64,000 nucleotides of DNA from Candidatus Heimdallarchaeota archaeon (GCA_030603365.1 JAUVXV010000001.1:434001-498000), one strand, 5' to 3'; shown: positions 8,315 to 18,023, counted from the first letter of the stretch. Program-made: numbers and translations. The notes: generated from the letters alone by a model not told the origin.

Positions 8315-9766
8315 TTATACAAACGTTATCGGTTCATGAGAGACTATTAACCCAAAGAGCAATCCTGCTAATACTGTAAATATTATAACTAGAAGGATAT
8401 ACACAAGATTTTTTTTATCTCCTATAAATTTACGTGTAACTAAAATACTCTGAATGGATAATTCAGGATCTGCCAATAAATAAGCAAGCAGTACTCCTCT
8501 AGCCATACCCAAATCTAGGAACATCTGTGCAATTGGTACTTCCATTAAGGTTGGAAAATATGCTATTACACCAAATGTAACACCTGCAAGATTAGCTACT
8601 ACTGTGTTTCTACCTGCTATATTTTGAATAAATTCAGGAGGAATAAGTTGCCTTAACATACCAGCTAGAAAAACTCCCAGAATTAGATATGGAAAAATTT
8701 TCTTAACAAAAATCCATGTTTCTTTCATCCACTCTTTGCTATCTTCCTTGTCAAACTTCTTAATAGCATAGATGACAATTACTCCTGCTACTATAAGTGA
8801 AAGAACTGTCTTTATACCCATGTTCGCTAAGTCTATTCTGAAAGCTTCAGATGCAAAATATTCTAAAGTACCTACCAATTCAGCTCCTCCTCCTGAACTT
8901 AAGAACTGACTGATATCTATAGAAATCCAGTAATGTATGGTACTTATAAATCTAGGTCCTCCTTTTGCGATTGAGAAGTAACTGATTTGTGATGTACCAG
9001 TAAAGAGTAGATATATTAATCCCAGAAAGATATTTGTTTTTGCATTTTGAATTATTAAACAACACACGATTAAGAGTAGTAATCCTGTTCCCCAGATAAT
9101 TGTTTGAATTAACGCTGGATTCTTAACTCCAATTGACTGTAAGTTGTTTCTATTTAGAAAAGCTATAAGCACTCCGATAATAAGAACTAAACTTGCTACA
9201 AATCCTTTCAAAATATCCATAGCTTCTATTTCTCTTCTTTCATTAATCTCGGGATTTTGATTTTCTTCTTTTACTTCTTTTCCATTCTCTTCTAAATTCT
9301 CTTCTTTGTTTTTCCTATCTCGAAAGATTAGATCCATCAATAATCCAATAACCACTGCAAATACTAAAGCAAGAATAGCTCTAGCTATTGCAACATCCAT
9401 ACCTATCAAGGTACCTGTGTAAGTTATTGCTAGAATATTAACTGCTGGTGCTGAAAATAAGAATGTCATGGCAGGCCCAAGTCCAGCACCCTTCTTCTTA
9501 ATTCCAGCGAAAAGTGGTAAAACTGTACATGAACATACTGCTAGTAAAAAGCCTGAAATTGCTGCAACTGGATATGCAATAATTTTCTTGGAATCCTTAC
9601 CCATGTATTTAATAATCAAATCTTTTGGAACAAAAACGATCATGGCCCCTGCAATAAAGAATGCGGGAATCAAACATAGTAACACATGTAGTGATAGATA
9701 GTCTGCGAGAGCTAAGACTCCCCCTAAAAGTACTTCGCCTGCTTTTATCCAAAACCAATGCACCAT
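8315..9766 (-). CDS. PF03773-family permease (ArsP / SO_0444-like metal or organoarsenical efflux)
   Basis: A 483-aa polytopic membrane protein of the DUF318/PF03773 permease family. The N-terminal half has the family's cysteine motif AVCSCTVLPLF near residue 57; the C-terminal half repeats the fold with GVIAYFPTLMEVPIAQMFL. A charged cytoplasmic loop rich in Glu/Lys/Asn (about 150-180) joins the halves. Characterised relatives export trivalent organoarsenicals or transition metals. It forms an operon with the thioredoxin-like gene and is divergent from an ArsR regulator with a palindrome in its promoter. Given the arsM operon at 22 kb, arsenic export is plausible but inferred. Confidence 0.85.
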   Translation of the reverse strand: MVHWFWIKAGEVLLGGVLALADYLSLHVLLCLIPAFFIAGAMIVFVPKDLIIKYMGKDSKKIIAYPVAAISGFLLAVCSCTVLPLFAGIKKKGAGLGPAMTFLFSAPAVNILAITYTGTLIGMDVAIARAILALVFAVVIGLLMDLIFRDRKNKEENLEENGKEVKEENQNPEINERREIEAMDILKGFVASLVLIIGVLIAFLNRNNLQSIGVKNPALIQTIIWGTGLLLLIVCCLIIQNAKTNIFLGLIYLLFTGTSQISYFSIAKGGPRFISTIHYWISIDISQFLSSGGGAELVGTLEYFASEAFRIDLANMGIKTVLSLIVAGVIVIYAIKKFDKEDSKEWMKETWIFVKKIFPYLILGVFLAGMLRQLIPPEFIQNIAGRNTVVANLAGVTFGVIAYFPTLMEVPIAQMFLDLGMARGVLLAYLLADPELSIQSILVTRKFIGDKKNLVYILLVIIFTVLAGLLFGLIVSHEPITFV

Positions 9767-9783
9767 TATTTCACCGACAGTTC

Positions 9784-9803
9784 ATATCGAAATTATTCGA
9801 TAT
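9784..9803. promoter_or_regulatory. ArsR-type operator palindrome
   Basis: Perfect inverted repeat with 8-base arms, ATATCGAA-ATTA-TTCGATAT, lying 18-37 bases upstream of the permease ATG and between it and the divergent ArsR gene. The TATA-like sequence for the permease (TATTTATATA on the minus strand, 9801-9810) overlaps the distal arm, so a bound regulator would block TBP/TFB. ArsR/SmtB proteins bind palindromes of this size. The binding itself is inference. Confidence 0.7.
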
Positions 9804-9893
9804 ATAAATATGATGGTTGCAATGCTTGAAATTTATAAAGAATGAGGTTTTGATAGAAACTTTTATGTTTAGTAATTAGAATTATTTTTGAAT

Positions 9894-10319
9894 ATGACTG
9901 ACAGTAAACATGAGAAATCAAAAAAAGAGTTGGAACAGAAATTATCTCAATTGCATAAGCAAGGGGTTGTAAAAGAGATTGCAGAGAAGAGAATCATTGA
10001 TCTAGAACTAATAGAGAAGAGTATTCCTAATATGAGGAAAGATGAAAGTATAAGCAAGATGTTAAAATTATTCAAAGCTCTAGCCAATAAAAATCGTCTA
10101 ATGATCCTTTGGTTGCTAATGAAAGGAGTAAGATGTGCATGTGAGATTGAACATTTGCTCAAACTGTCACAATCTACTGTATCTCATCATATCAATTCTC
10201 TTGTTGAAGTTGGAGTAATAGATGCAGTAAAATCTGGAAAATGGAATTTAGTAGAGTTAAATGAAAAAGAATTTTCAAAAGAATTTTTCCTTTCTTTATT
10301 GAGTTCCATAATTGAATAG
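9894..10319 (+). CDS. ArsR/SmtB-family metal-sensing repressor
   Basis: A 141-aa winged-helix regulator. Residues 1-45 are a Lys/Glu-rich helical extension; the HTH core follows (MLKLFKALANKNRLMILWLL), with CACEIEHLLKLSQSTVSHHI as the recognition region. The CxC in RCACE sits where ArsR proteins place their arsenite/metal-binding alpha-3 cysteines. The ATG at 9894 is used; the TTG two codons earlier is weaker. It is divergent from the permease/thioredoxin operon and its own TATA-like sequence is near 9833 (AATTTATAAAG). It probably controls both directions through the palindrome at 9784-9803. Confidence 0.88.
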   Translation: MTDSKHEKSKKELEQKLSQLHKQGVVKEIAEKRIIDLELIEKSIPNMRKDESISKMLKLFKALANKNRLMILWLLMKGVRCACEIEHLLKLSQSTVSHHINSLVEVGVIDAVKSGKWNLVELNEKEFSKEFFLSLLSSIIE

Positions 10320-10601
10320 ATTCAGTTACTAACTACTATGAATGATGTTGACTTCTATTCTATTTCAATATTAGATATTAGAAGAAAATATTGACTACAT
10401 ATAGGTTAATCATTAAACTGTGTCTGAAACAAATTCTGAAATGATTAAAACCTATAACTAGTGCAAATATTATCCTCTTGTAATAAATAATTTTCTCGAA
10501 AAAGTAGAGATATTTGTTTGATTAGAACTTCATAGTTATGGAGAAATCTTTAAAGTTGTAAGATAGACATGCTTTGTAACAATCATCTGGATGTATATAG
10601 A

Positions 10602-11846
10602 ATGTATGAACAATTTAGTGAAATTGGACCACACTTTGAGTTGAGTGAAACACATAAAATGGTTCGACAAAGTGTTAGGGAATTTGCTGAAGCTGAAATT
10701 GCCCCTTATGTTAAAGAATGGGATCAAGAACAGGTATTTCATAAACCAATTTTGAAGAAGATGGCAGAACAAGGTCTTCTTGGAATAAGTATCCCAGTTA
10801 AATATGGTGGAGGCGGTCTAGATTATATCGCACTAGCTATAGCTTGTGAAGAACTTGAAAGAATAGATACTGCATTTAGAGTAATCTTATCTGTCCATAA
10901 TGGATTGTGCTGTTCAACTATTTGGCAATGGGGTACAATGGAGCAAAAGAAGCAATACTTACCAACTTTAGCTACAGGAGAAACAATGAGCACTTACGGT
11001 TTAACTGAACCTGCTGCTGGAAGCGATCCAGCAGGACTCAAAGCTACTTGTAAACTTGAAGGTGATGAATGGATAGTTAATGGAGAAAAAATGTGGATTT
11101 CATACACAGAATCTTCTGATATCTTCCTTGTTTTCGCTTATGAAATAGATGTTCGTCATAAAGGTATGAGAGCGTTTATAGTTGAACGAGACTTTGGAGG
11201 TGTAACTTCTGGTAATCTTCATCACAAAATGGGTGTAAAAGCTGGTGAAACAGGATGGGTTAATTTTGATAACACTCCTATTCCAAAAGAAAACTTACTT
11301 GGTGAACCTATTGAAGGTTTCAAGGTAGCAATGGCAGCTCTAGATTGGGGTCGTTATACTGTCGCTGCTGGTGCTGTTGGTGGAGCTAAAGCATCTTTAG
11401 AAGCTGCAGTTAAATATGCTAATGAACGTGAAACTTTTGGTCAAAAAATAGGTCACCATCAATTCATACAAGGAATGGTAGCTGATAGTGTTGCAGATAT
11501 TGAAGCTGCAGAATTACTGACATGGAAAGCAGGATGGACAAAGAATCTTGGAAGAGTCAATACCCGTGAAACATCAATGGCAAAATGGTATGCAACTAAT
11601 GCAGCTGTCAGATGTGCAGATCGTGCAATACAGATACATGGGGCTTATGGATTCTGTGATGATTATCCAGTAGCAAGATATTATCGAAATGTTCGAGGAG
11701 CAACAATTTACGAAGGAACTAATGAAATTCAGAAGATTATCCAAGCAAGATATGCTTTGGGTTACTATGAAGATAAACCACTTCGTTGTATGCCACCTAA
11801 GTATGACCCTGAAGAATGGGCAAAAGAGAATACAGATAAATTCTAA
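10602..11846 (+). CDS. Acyl-CoA dehydrogenase family (glutaryl-CoA dehydrogenase-like)
   Basis: FAD-dependent acyl-CoA dehydrogenase of about 414 aa, oxidising acyl-CoA thioesters at C2-C3. The N-terminal helical domain (HKMVRQSVREFAEAEIAP), FAD-binding YGLTEPAAGSDPAGLKAT, the mid beta domain, and the C-terminal QIHGAYGFCDDYPVARYYR and IYEGTNEIQKII with the catalytic-region Glu are all visible. Overall motifs are closest to glutaryl-CoA dehydrogenase-type members. It stands alone without ETF genes in the window. The ATG at 10602 is preferred because a TATA-like TCTTTAAAG near 10549 leaves a short leader; 10569 is an alternative. Confidence 0.92.
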   Translation: MYEQFSEIGPHFELSETHKMVRQSVREFAEAEIAPYVKEWDQEQVFHKPILKKMAEQGLLGISIPVKYGGGGLDYIALAIACEELERIDTAFRVILSVHNGLCCSTIWQWGTMEQKKQYLPTLATGETMSTYGLTEPAAGSDPAGLKATCKLEGDEWIVNGEKMWISYTESSDIFLVFAYEIDVRHKGMRAFIVERDFGGVTSGNLHHKMGVKAGETGWVNFDNTPIPKENLLGEPIEGFKVAMAALDWGRYTVAAGAVGGAKASLEAAVKYANERETFGQKIGHHQFIQGMVADSVADIEAAELLTWKAGWTKNLGRVNTRETSMAKWYATNAAVRCADRAIQIHGAYGFCDDYPVARYYRNVRGATIYEGTNEIQKIIQARYALGYYEDKPLRCMPPKYDPEEWAKENTDKF

Positions 11847-11894
11847 TTCTCCTTTTCTTTTTATTTCTTAATCTTAAAAAATTAAAATAGATAA

Positions 11895-12305
11895 TTAGGA
11901 AAACTTGTTTTCTATTTCTTTAATAGATGTTTTCATAATTTCATAAACTTCATCAGCGAGTTCATTTAATTTATCTACTTTAACTACGCTCATAGCTTCT
12001 TTAGGATTCATTGCAGAAACTACTATCTTTCCTTTTTCATTCTCATAGATAATGACATTGCAAGGTAAGAGCGCACCTATTTCTGGAACTAAAATTATGG
12101 CTTTGTGAGCAAATGGAGGATTACATGCGCCAAGTATCTTATAGGGTCTAATTTCTGCTCCAATTTTCTTTTTCAAAGTTTCTTTAGCATCTATCTCTGT
12201 TAAAATACCAAAACCATGTTCAGCAAGAACTTCCCTAGTAACTTTTTCAACTTCATCGAATTTATCATAACCAACATTCAGTTCTGTGGTAATTACGAGT
12301 GACAT
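11895..12305 (-). CDS. DUF302 family protein
   Basis: A 136-aa cytosolic protein of the DUF302 family: YDKFDEVEKVTREVLAEHGF at the N-terminus, IGAEIRPYKILGACNPP and the hydrophobic LLPCNVIIYE strand. Family members are small alpha/beta proteins of uncertain role, sometimes found near sulfur or metal genes. It is convergent with the acyl-CoA dehydrogenase and a single-gene unit by spacing. Function is unknown beyond the fold. Confidence 0.85.
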   Translation of the reverse strand: MSLVITTELNVGYDKFDEVEKVTREVLAEHGFGILTEIDAKETLKKKIGAEIRPYKILGACNPPFAHKAIILVPEIGALLPCNVIIYENEKGKIVVSAMNPKEAMSVVKVDKLNELADEVYEIMKTSIKEIENKFS

Positions 12306-12362
12306 AATTATTCATTTAATTAAACACAAATAAGTTTTTACTTTTGTTGGAAATTAAAGTAT

Positions 12363-13229
12363 CTAATCTAGTACTTCTGGAACGTTCTCCTTTAGATAGT
12401 CCATAGATTTTATTGCTTCATCGAAACTAAGTTCATAAACTAAGGGTCCTGTGAATTTCTTTTCAGAGAGTTTTAAGAGCAAATCTCTAACAGGTAAGTC
12501 ATATTCTCCAAGAGGTTTATGATCAATTCTTGGATATTTACCATCATGTAGATGGAGTTCAATAATCCTATCATAGTATTTTTCAATAAATTCTAGAACA
12601 TCCATTTTTCCTGAGAATCCTGCAAGTAAGTGACCTGTATCTAAACATATGCTCAGGTCTAGTTGTTGAATTACTGGAAACATTATTTCAAATGGATATT
12701 CGATGTTTTCAACTGCTATTTTTCGTGAAGGAATTCCAGTTATTTCCAGAGTCTTCTTTATAGCTTCAGCAGCATGGGATGTAAATTGATTCATCATTAA
12801 TCCTTTTGCAAAATCTGGCAAATTCATATTCATGAATTCAACTGTCAAAGTTCCTGTAGGATGAATAACCCAACAAAGTGGGTCAAGAGGTTTGGTTAAA
12901 TTTATACAATCAACAAAGCTCTCTACAGATCCTTTTCTTATTTGCGGTGCAAATGCAGCAGGTTCCATACCCCACAAAGGAAGATGAACTGAGAACGTGA
13001 TATTTTTCTCTTTTTTCAGTTCAACTAACTGTGCAATTATTTCTGGTGTTAAAATACCCGGAAGAACATATATCAGATCACCAGTTACTTCTATATGTTT
13101 GAAACCTGCTTCAACATGTTTTGTAACTGCTTCAACATAGTTAAGCTTAGAAAGATCAAACAACCCATCCTGGAACAATGCGAAGAAATCTGCAAATTCG
13201 AAAGGTCTTGTACCAAATAATAAAGCCAT
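12363..13229 (-). CDS. Sugar phosphate isomerase/epimerase (xylose isomerase-like TIM barrel)
   Basis: A 288-aa TIM-barrel protein of the AP_endonuc_2/xylose isomerase-like superfamily. Metal-site landmarks are VENIEYPFEI (Glu), LSICLDTGHLLAGF (Asp-His), IIELHLHDG (His-Asp) and VYELSFDE (Glu). Such enzymes interconvert ketoses or inositol-type sugars with a divalent metal. The ATG at 13229 follows GGTGA by five bases and lies immediately after the stop of the upstream symporter, so the two are translationally coupled. This fits a sugar uptake and conversion operon with the aldo/keto reductase upstream. Confidence 0.85.
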   Translation of the reverse strand: MALLFGTRPFEFADFFALFQDGLFDLSKLNYVEAVTKHVEAGFKHIEVTGDLIYVLPGILTPEIIAQLVELKKEKNITFSVHLPLWGMEPAAFAPQIRKGSVESFVDCINLTKPLDPLCWVIHPTGTLTVEFMNMNLPDFAKGLMMNQFTSHAAEAIKKTLEITGIPSRKIAVENIEYPFEIMFPVIQQLDLSICLDTGHLLAGFSGKMDVLEFIEKYYDRIIELHLHDGKYPRIDHKPLGEYDLPVRDLLLKLSEKKFTGPLVYELSFDEAIKSMDYLKENVPEVLD

Positions 13230-13230
13230 T

Positions 13231-14685
13231 TTAGTCACCATTCACTTTTTTCTTGTTCATTTTCTCAGCTGTTTTTCTTATACTATCTAAAAATGGGTCA
13301 AAGTTTGCAAAGTAAATTGTTGGGAGTGATAGCAAGAAAAATACAGCAACAATTGGTCCTAGCCACTGTAATCCAATACCTGATCTAAATTTAAGAAAAA
13401 CTGGTAACACTTCATCTGAGAGTATTGAACGAACTCCAGAGCTATGTGGAAAGTGAATCAGAGGAACTAAAAGAAAAGCCATAGCTTGGAAAATGTTTAG
13501 AGGAATAGAATTGAATCCTGTATACATTCCAGCTCTAGATTCTTTAGTACTTCTTTCATCTTCATCAGCAAGGTCACCAATTATTGCATTTGGAAATAGA
13601 TAGGTGGTTGATAATCCAAAACCTAGGAGAATACCAAAAGCGAAAGTTTCTATATTGTCTGGAATTAAAGGGATTTTCCCCAAAACTAGTGTTAAGGGAA
13701 GAATTATTATGAGACATCCATAACTTATGAACAGGTCAATACGTTTTCCAATTTTTTTGGATGTTTTCTCCCAAAAAATAAAACTTAACATCGTAGTTCC
13801 AAACATTGCTGCAGCAAAAATGGCAAAATCTGCTATTCCCGTAAGTCCAAGAAAGCTAATTAGATTAAATGTTAAAGCTGTAAAAAGAGTCAATCCCATA
13901 GAGTAAATGCCTTGTGTGATAAACCACAATACATAATTTTTATTTGATAAGACTACTTTGAATTCTCTAAGAATATTCCTCTCTTTTCTTACCACTGGTT
14001 CTTCTTTTACTTTTAGTAAAACTGGTAAAAATGCAACTACTTCAATAACTGCGAAAACAATAACAACAACTAGTAAAATGAGACCTAGCTCACTAAAGAT
14101 TGCATCTACTGGACCAACTTCTTTGACTTTAGTATCAAGCATTCCTGAAAAAACAAATGCAAAAGCTAATCCACCTATTGTTGCTATCAAATTTGAAGTA
14201 TTTTGAATCCCTGACATCCCAACTCTATCACTTTCCGTTGTTACTTCAGGCATCCAGGCTTGGAATGGTGTTGTTAAATATCCATAAAAAAGATTAAACA
14301 AAGAATTCCAGATAAGTAGCCAAACAAAAACTAGAATGTCTTTATCTAGTGGTATGAAATAATGAGGGATAAACAACATAACAAATGAAATGGCTAGAGC
14401 TGGTGCTCCTGTCTAAATGAAGAATTTCCTTCGTCCCCATTTTGGATTTTTTAGAATATCAGAAATGTAACCAAAAATGAAGCCTGAAAAAGCTATAACT
14501 ATTTTACCAACAGCATTTCCTACTGCATTTAATGTTTGATCCAACTCAAAAGCAGTGCTGTAAATATATACAATAGCAAGTGTAACCATCTGCATGAATA
14601 TAGCAGTTCCAAACTTTCCAAAACCAAATGCAACTCTTTGTCCTCTACTTAGCTTATGACTTGTACCACTAGAAGTAAATGACAT
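13231..14685 (-). pseudogene. GPH/MFS_2-type sugar symporter interrupted by in-frame TAG
   Basis: Paralogue of the symporter at the left edge. The reading frame runs from ATG 14685 (MSFTSSGTSHKLSRGQRVAF), is stopped by TAG at 14413-14415, and continues in the same frame to 13231. The paralogue reads RRKLFIWTGAP where this gene reads RRKFFI-stop-TGAP, so a single TGG-to-TAG change replaced a conserved Trp. The rest (PFQAWMPEVT, ADEDERSTKESRAGMYTGF) is intact for 382 further codons, so decay is recent, or the codon is read through, or it is a sequencing error. It is coupled to the epimerase downstream. Confidence 0.75.
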
Positions 14686-14744
14686 AAATTTACAGTCAAA
14701 ACATCAATTATATAAGAATTACGTGAAAAAGAAGGAAAATGAGA

Positions 14745-15746
14745 TTACCTCATTTTATCTTTATAGTGATAATTTGGTTTGTATGTTAAAGGCCATTCAG
14801 GTTCATTATCTAAGATTTCATTAATCTGGTCTAAAACATCATTAGATAGAACAATATCTGAAGCTTTAACATTCTCGATGACATGTTCTGGTTTAGTAGC
14901 ACCTATGATTGCTGATGAAATCTCTGGTCTTCTGAGGATCCACGCTAGAGCTAATTGACCCATTGTAATATCTAAAGATTGAGCAATTTCTCCTAGTTTT
15001 CTGACCTTAGCTAAATTCTCCTCAGTAAGATTTTTCTTCAGAAACTCTGACTTGTCAGCTCTGCTTCCCTCAGGAATTCCATCATTATATTTACCGGTAA
15101 GTAATCCTTGTGCAAGAGGAGACCATACTGTGAAACCCATTCCATGAGTTTTAGCTACAGACATGATTTCCATTTCAATGTGTCTGATGAACATGTTGTA
15201 AAGTGGTTGTTCTACGATTGGTTTGTGTGCCCGAATATCTTTAGCAATAGCATTTGCTCTCTCTAGTTGAGCAGCTGTCCAGACAGAAGTTCCCCAATAT
15301 CTTACTTTGCCATCATGAATTAAATCATCTAGAATTTCAACAGTCTCACGTAAGGGAGTCATGTAATCATATCTATGCATGTAATAAATGTCAATATAGT
15401 CCAGGTTCAAGCGTTCGAGTGTTCCTTCAATTGCATTCAGGATATTTTTTCTACTTAAACCCCATCGGTTTATATCATAATCATTCATTGCCCAAAATAC
15501 TTTGCTTGAAATCACTAGATCTTTTCTATTAAAAGTCTCATCAGCAAAGAATTCTGCAATTACTTTCTCTGCTCCTCCTCTTGCATATATTTCGGCAGAA
15601 TCAATGAAATTTATTCCGTTTTCAATAGCTGTTGTCATACATTTTTTGGCTATTTCATCTTCAACTGATCCACCATACGTCAACCATGTACCCAATGAGA
15701 TTTCACTCACTTTTAGTCCTGATTTACCAACTTTCCTATATTTCAT
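14745..15746 (-). CDS. Aldo/keto reductase (potassium-channel beta-subunit-like)
   Basis: NAD(P)H-dependent oxidoreductase of 333 aa with a TIM-barrel fold. Catalytic tetrad elements are visible: FIDSAEIYARGGAE (Asp and Tyr), DLVISSKVFW (Lys) and IYYMHRYD (His). The nucleotide-binding C-terminal part has AIIGATKPEHVIENVKA. Length and motifs match the KCAB/YghZ branch that reduces aldehydes and methylglyoxal. It lies 59 bases upstream of the interrupted symporter on the same strand, suggesting a sugar or aldehyde role. The promoter carries a palindrome at 15758-15775. Confidence 0.92.
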   Translation of the reverse strand: MKYRKVGKSGLKVSEISLGTWLTYGGSVEDEIAKKCMTTAIENGINFIDSAEIYARGGAEKVIAEFFADETFNRKDLVISSKVFWAMNDYDINRWGLSRKNILNAIEGTLERLNLDYIDIYYMHRYDYMTPLRETVEILDDLIHDGKVRYWGTSVWTAAQLERANAIAKDIRAHKPIVEQPLYNMFIRHIEMEIMSVAKTHGMGFTVWSPLAQGLLTGKYNDGIPEGSRADKSEFLKKNLTEENLAKVRKLGEIAQSLDITMGQLALAWILRRPEISSAIIGATKPEHVIENVKASDIVLSNDVLDQINEILDNEPEWPLTYKPNYHYKDKMR

Positions 15747-15757
15747 GAACTCACTTC

Positions 15758-15775
15758 ATTTAGAGTATTCTAAAT
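15758..15775. promoter_or_regulatory. Palindromic operator candidate upstream of aldo/keto reductase
   Basis: Perfect inverted repeat ATTTAGA-GTAT-TCTAAAT (7-base arms, 4-base spacer) centred about 20 bases upstream of the reductase ATG and at the expected start-site/TATA position. It may be the site of a local repressor for the sugar cluster at 12.3-15.7 kb. No regulator gene is adjacent, so the assignment is inferred from symmetry and position only. Confidence 0.4.
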
Positions 15776-15921
15776 AAAAGAAGAAGGTTATGTATTAAAA
15801 ATAAATTGGATTATCAACTTTTGTTGTCAGGAGTTAATGTCTCTGATTAAATTCTCTTAATTCAAAGTCTAAAGCAAAAATTCTTATTCTAATAGTTATA
15901 TCTTCAAACGGTGTCTATTAC

Positions 15922-17094
15922 ATGGTTTCAGAGAATGAAGTCATTTCATATTTTGAAGCTCCTAAAGCTCCTTTGCCTATGAATTTCATTGCAGAGAGTG
16001 TGAGAGGAGTTAATACAATTATTGCTGCAATAAATCCTAGAGCAACAGAAGAAGTTATCAGAGGTATATTACGCGCAACAAAGAAATCTCTTTCAGTTGT
16101 GATTTTTGAATTAGCGTTAAGTGAAATGTCACTTAGTGGCGGGTACACTGGTTATACTCCTCAGAATTTTGCTGCTAGATGTAAATCAGCTGCTGAGAAA
16201 GAAAAGTGGTTCGCATATTCATTACATGCAGATCATCTCACTGTAAAAAAGGGTACAGAAGAAGAAATGTCTAATGTTATGAAAGAAATCGAAGCTAGAG
16301 TTGAGAGTGGATTTACAGGTTATGCTATTGATACTTCTTTTCTATTTGATCGAGAAGCAGATAATGTTGAAGGACAGTTGAAAAATATCCTTTCAAAAGG
16401 TCTCATCTTATTTGATTTCCTGAAAGAAAAAATGGGTCAGAAGGTGTACGGGCTTGAAGGTGAAGTGGGTGAAATAGGAATAACAGAATTCACATCTGTT
16501 GAAGAAGCTACACATTATGTTAAATCGCTAGCAGAAAAGGATGTTTTTATAGATTACTTGGCTATTGCTAACGGTTCCACTCATGGGGTAAGCGTTAATG
16601 CCAAAGGCGAAGTAGTACCTCAACTTGGAATAAATGTTCAAAGAACTGTTGAAATAGTTGATACCTTCAAACAACAAGGTTTCGATACTCGTATCGCTCA
16701 ACATGGAATTACTGGAACTCCCGTTGATGTTATAGCTTCAACTTTTCCCCATGGAAGTATCACTAAGGGTAACATCGGAACTTTCTGGCAAAGATTAGTA
16801 TACAAAATTCTTGAAGAATATGAATCTGCTCTATATGCAAAAATGAGAAAGTGGGTTCTAGATAAATATGGGAAACCAGATGTTGAAGAAGCTACAACTT
16901 TTGCAAAGAATTCCAAGTATGCATGGAAGGAGTTCTTTGATGAAGTAGATGCAATAAGTAATGAAACGAAACAAGTAATAATAGAAAAAGCTGAGAAAGA
17001 CATGAAAGATTTTATTGTGGCATTGAAAATGGATAATACTGCTGTTTCATGCTTTAAATATATGTCTGAAAACAATTTAGTGAATAAATATTAG
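15922..17094 (+). CDS. Class II (metal-dependent) fructose/tagatose-bisphosphate aldolase
   Basis: A 390-aa class II aldolase-like enzyme that would split or form fructose-1,6-bisphosphate. Family motifs in order: YSLHADHLTV (catalytic Asp and zinc His), YGLEGEVGEIG (E-G-E), LAIANGSTHGV (zinc His) and RIAQHGITGTP (zinc His and phosphate loop). It is longer than bacterial FbaA (about 350 aa) because of a helical C-terminal extension (about 310-390). The class I FBPase-like gene starts 11 bases downstream, so the pair probably acts together in gluconeogenesis. Ketose specificity (tagatose versus fructose) is not settled. Confidence 0.85.
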   Translation: MVSENEVISYFEAPKAPLPMNFIAESVRGVNTIIAAINPRATEEVIRGILRATKKSLSVVIFELALSEMSLSGGYTGYTPQNFAARCKSAAEKEKWFAYSLHADHLTVKKGTEEEMSNVMKEIEARVESGFTGYAIDTSFLFDREADNVEGQLKNILSKGLILFDFLKEKMGQKVYGLEGEVGEIGITEFTSVEEATHYVKSLAEKDVFIDYLAIANGSTHGVSVNAKGEVVPQLGINVQRTVEIVDTFKQQGFDTRIAQHGITGTPVDVIASTFPHGSITKGNIGTFWQRLVYKILEEYESALYAKMRKWVLDKYGKPDVEEATTFAKNSKYAWKEFFDEVDAISNETKQVIIEKAEKDMKDFIVALKMDNTAVSCFKYMSENNLVNKY

Positions 17095-17105
17095 GAATTG
17101 AGAAA

Positions 17106-18023
17106 ATGTCTATTAAAAAATATCATACGTTGGAATCTTATCTTGATGAAATACAACCTGAATCTCTTAGAGAAATAATCAGAGAACTTATCAATATTAG
17201 CTTGGATGTTCCCAAACAGATTCTTACTTTCTTACTAGGCGAAAATGATTATTCAGGGACTCTCAATCTCTCTGGTGATGAGCAACTGAGTCTTGATGTT
17301 GCTACACAAGAATTATTTCTGCAAAGGATGCCCAATAATCTTTATCATTTGTTATTGGGAGAAGAAACTGATGAAGACAACATAATGACCGGAACTGGAG
17401 AGTTCATTATCTTGGGAGATTTCATTGATGGTTCTTCTATTGTACGAAGTAGAAGTCCTGGAGCGATAGTTAATATAATTGACCAAAAGGGATATACTGT
17501 CGCAGCTTTAACAGTTAGTTATACACTTTACTTGCGTTTTGATTTAGCAACTGAATTAGGTTTCTTACAATTTGTTTATGATGGAACTTCTTTTCGAGTT
17601 GTAAAAGATAATTTAGATATTAGTCCAAGCAAAAATCCTGTATTTGGATTAGGTGGAAAGTACAATGATCATTCAGCAAAACAGAAGCTTTTCGTAGATG
17701 CTTTAGATATTAAGGGAAAAAACAGATATGGAGGTTGTATGGTGCAAGATATGAACAATGTATTTGAAAAAACTGGTGTGTTTGGATATTTTGCTCCTAA
17801 GCTACGTTTTTGCTATGAAATAATTCCATATCTTTACATTCTATCAAAAGTGAATGGGATTGGTTTCTACATAACTGCTGATGGACACGAAATCAGATAT
17901 AAAAACTTCAAACCACTTGATGTTAACAAACTGACCTCTCTTCATTACCTTCATCAAAGAACAGGTTTCGTTGGTGGTTCTAAAGACTTAATTGAGCTTT
18001 GGTTCAAAATAGAAGAGTTATAA
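17106..18023 (+). CDS. Class I fructose-1,6-bisphosphatase-like phosphatase
   Basis: A 305-aa phosphatase of the FBPase/inositol monophosphatase fold. The metal-site loop reads ILGDFIDGSSIVRSRSPGA, equivalent to DPLDGSSN in class I FBPases, and the C-terminal half keeps RYGGCMVQDMNNVF and KLRFCYEIIPYLYILSKVNG, matching the RYIGSMVADVH and KLRLLYE regions. The N-terminal part is divergent. It removes the C1 phosphate of fructose-1,6-bisphosphate if the assignment is right. It is in an operon with the class II aldolase. It is unusual because the next gene is a bifunctional archaeal enzyme with the same activity. Confidence 0.8.
   Translation: MSIKKYHTLESYLDEIQPESLREIIRELINISLDVPKQILTFLLGENDYSGTLNLSGDEQLSLDVATQELFLQRMPNNLYHLLLGEETDEDNIMTGTGEFIILGDFIDGSSIVRSRSPGAIVNIIDQKGYTVAALTVSYTLYLRFDLATELGFLQFVYDGTSFRVVKDNLDISPSKNPVFGLGGKYNDHSAKQKLFVDALDIKGKNRYGGCMVQDMNNVFEKTGVFGYFAPKLRFCYEIIPYLYILSKVNGIGFYITADGHEIRYKNFKPLDVNKLTSLHYLHQRTGFVGGSKDLIELWFKIEEL

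Noticed and set aside
10320..10568. Possible C/D box RNA upstream of the acyl-CoA dehydrogenase (TGATG and CTGA words)
   Set aside because: Box spacing is too long and the words are common in AT-rich DNA; no terminal stem is visible.
14413..14415. Pyrrolysine at the in-frame TAG of the symporter
   Set aside because: The position is a conserved Trp in the paralogue, one base change explains it, TAG ends the left-edge symporter as a normal stop, and no pyl genes are in the window.
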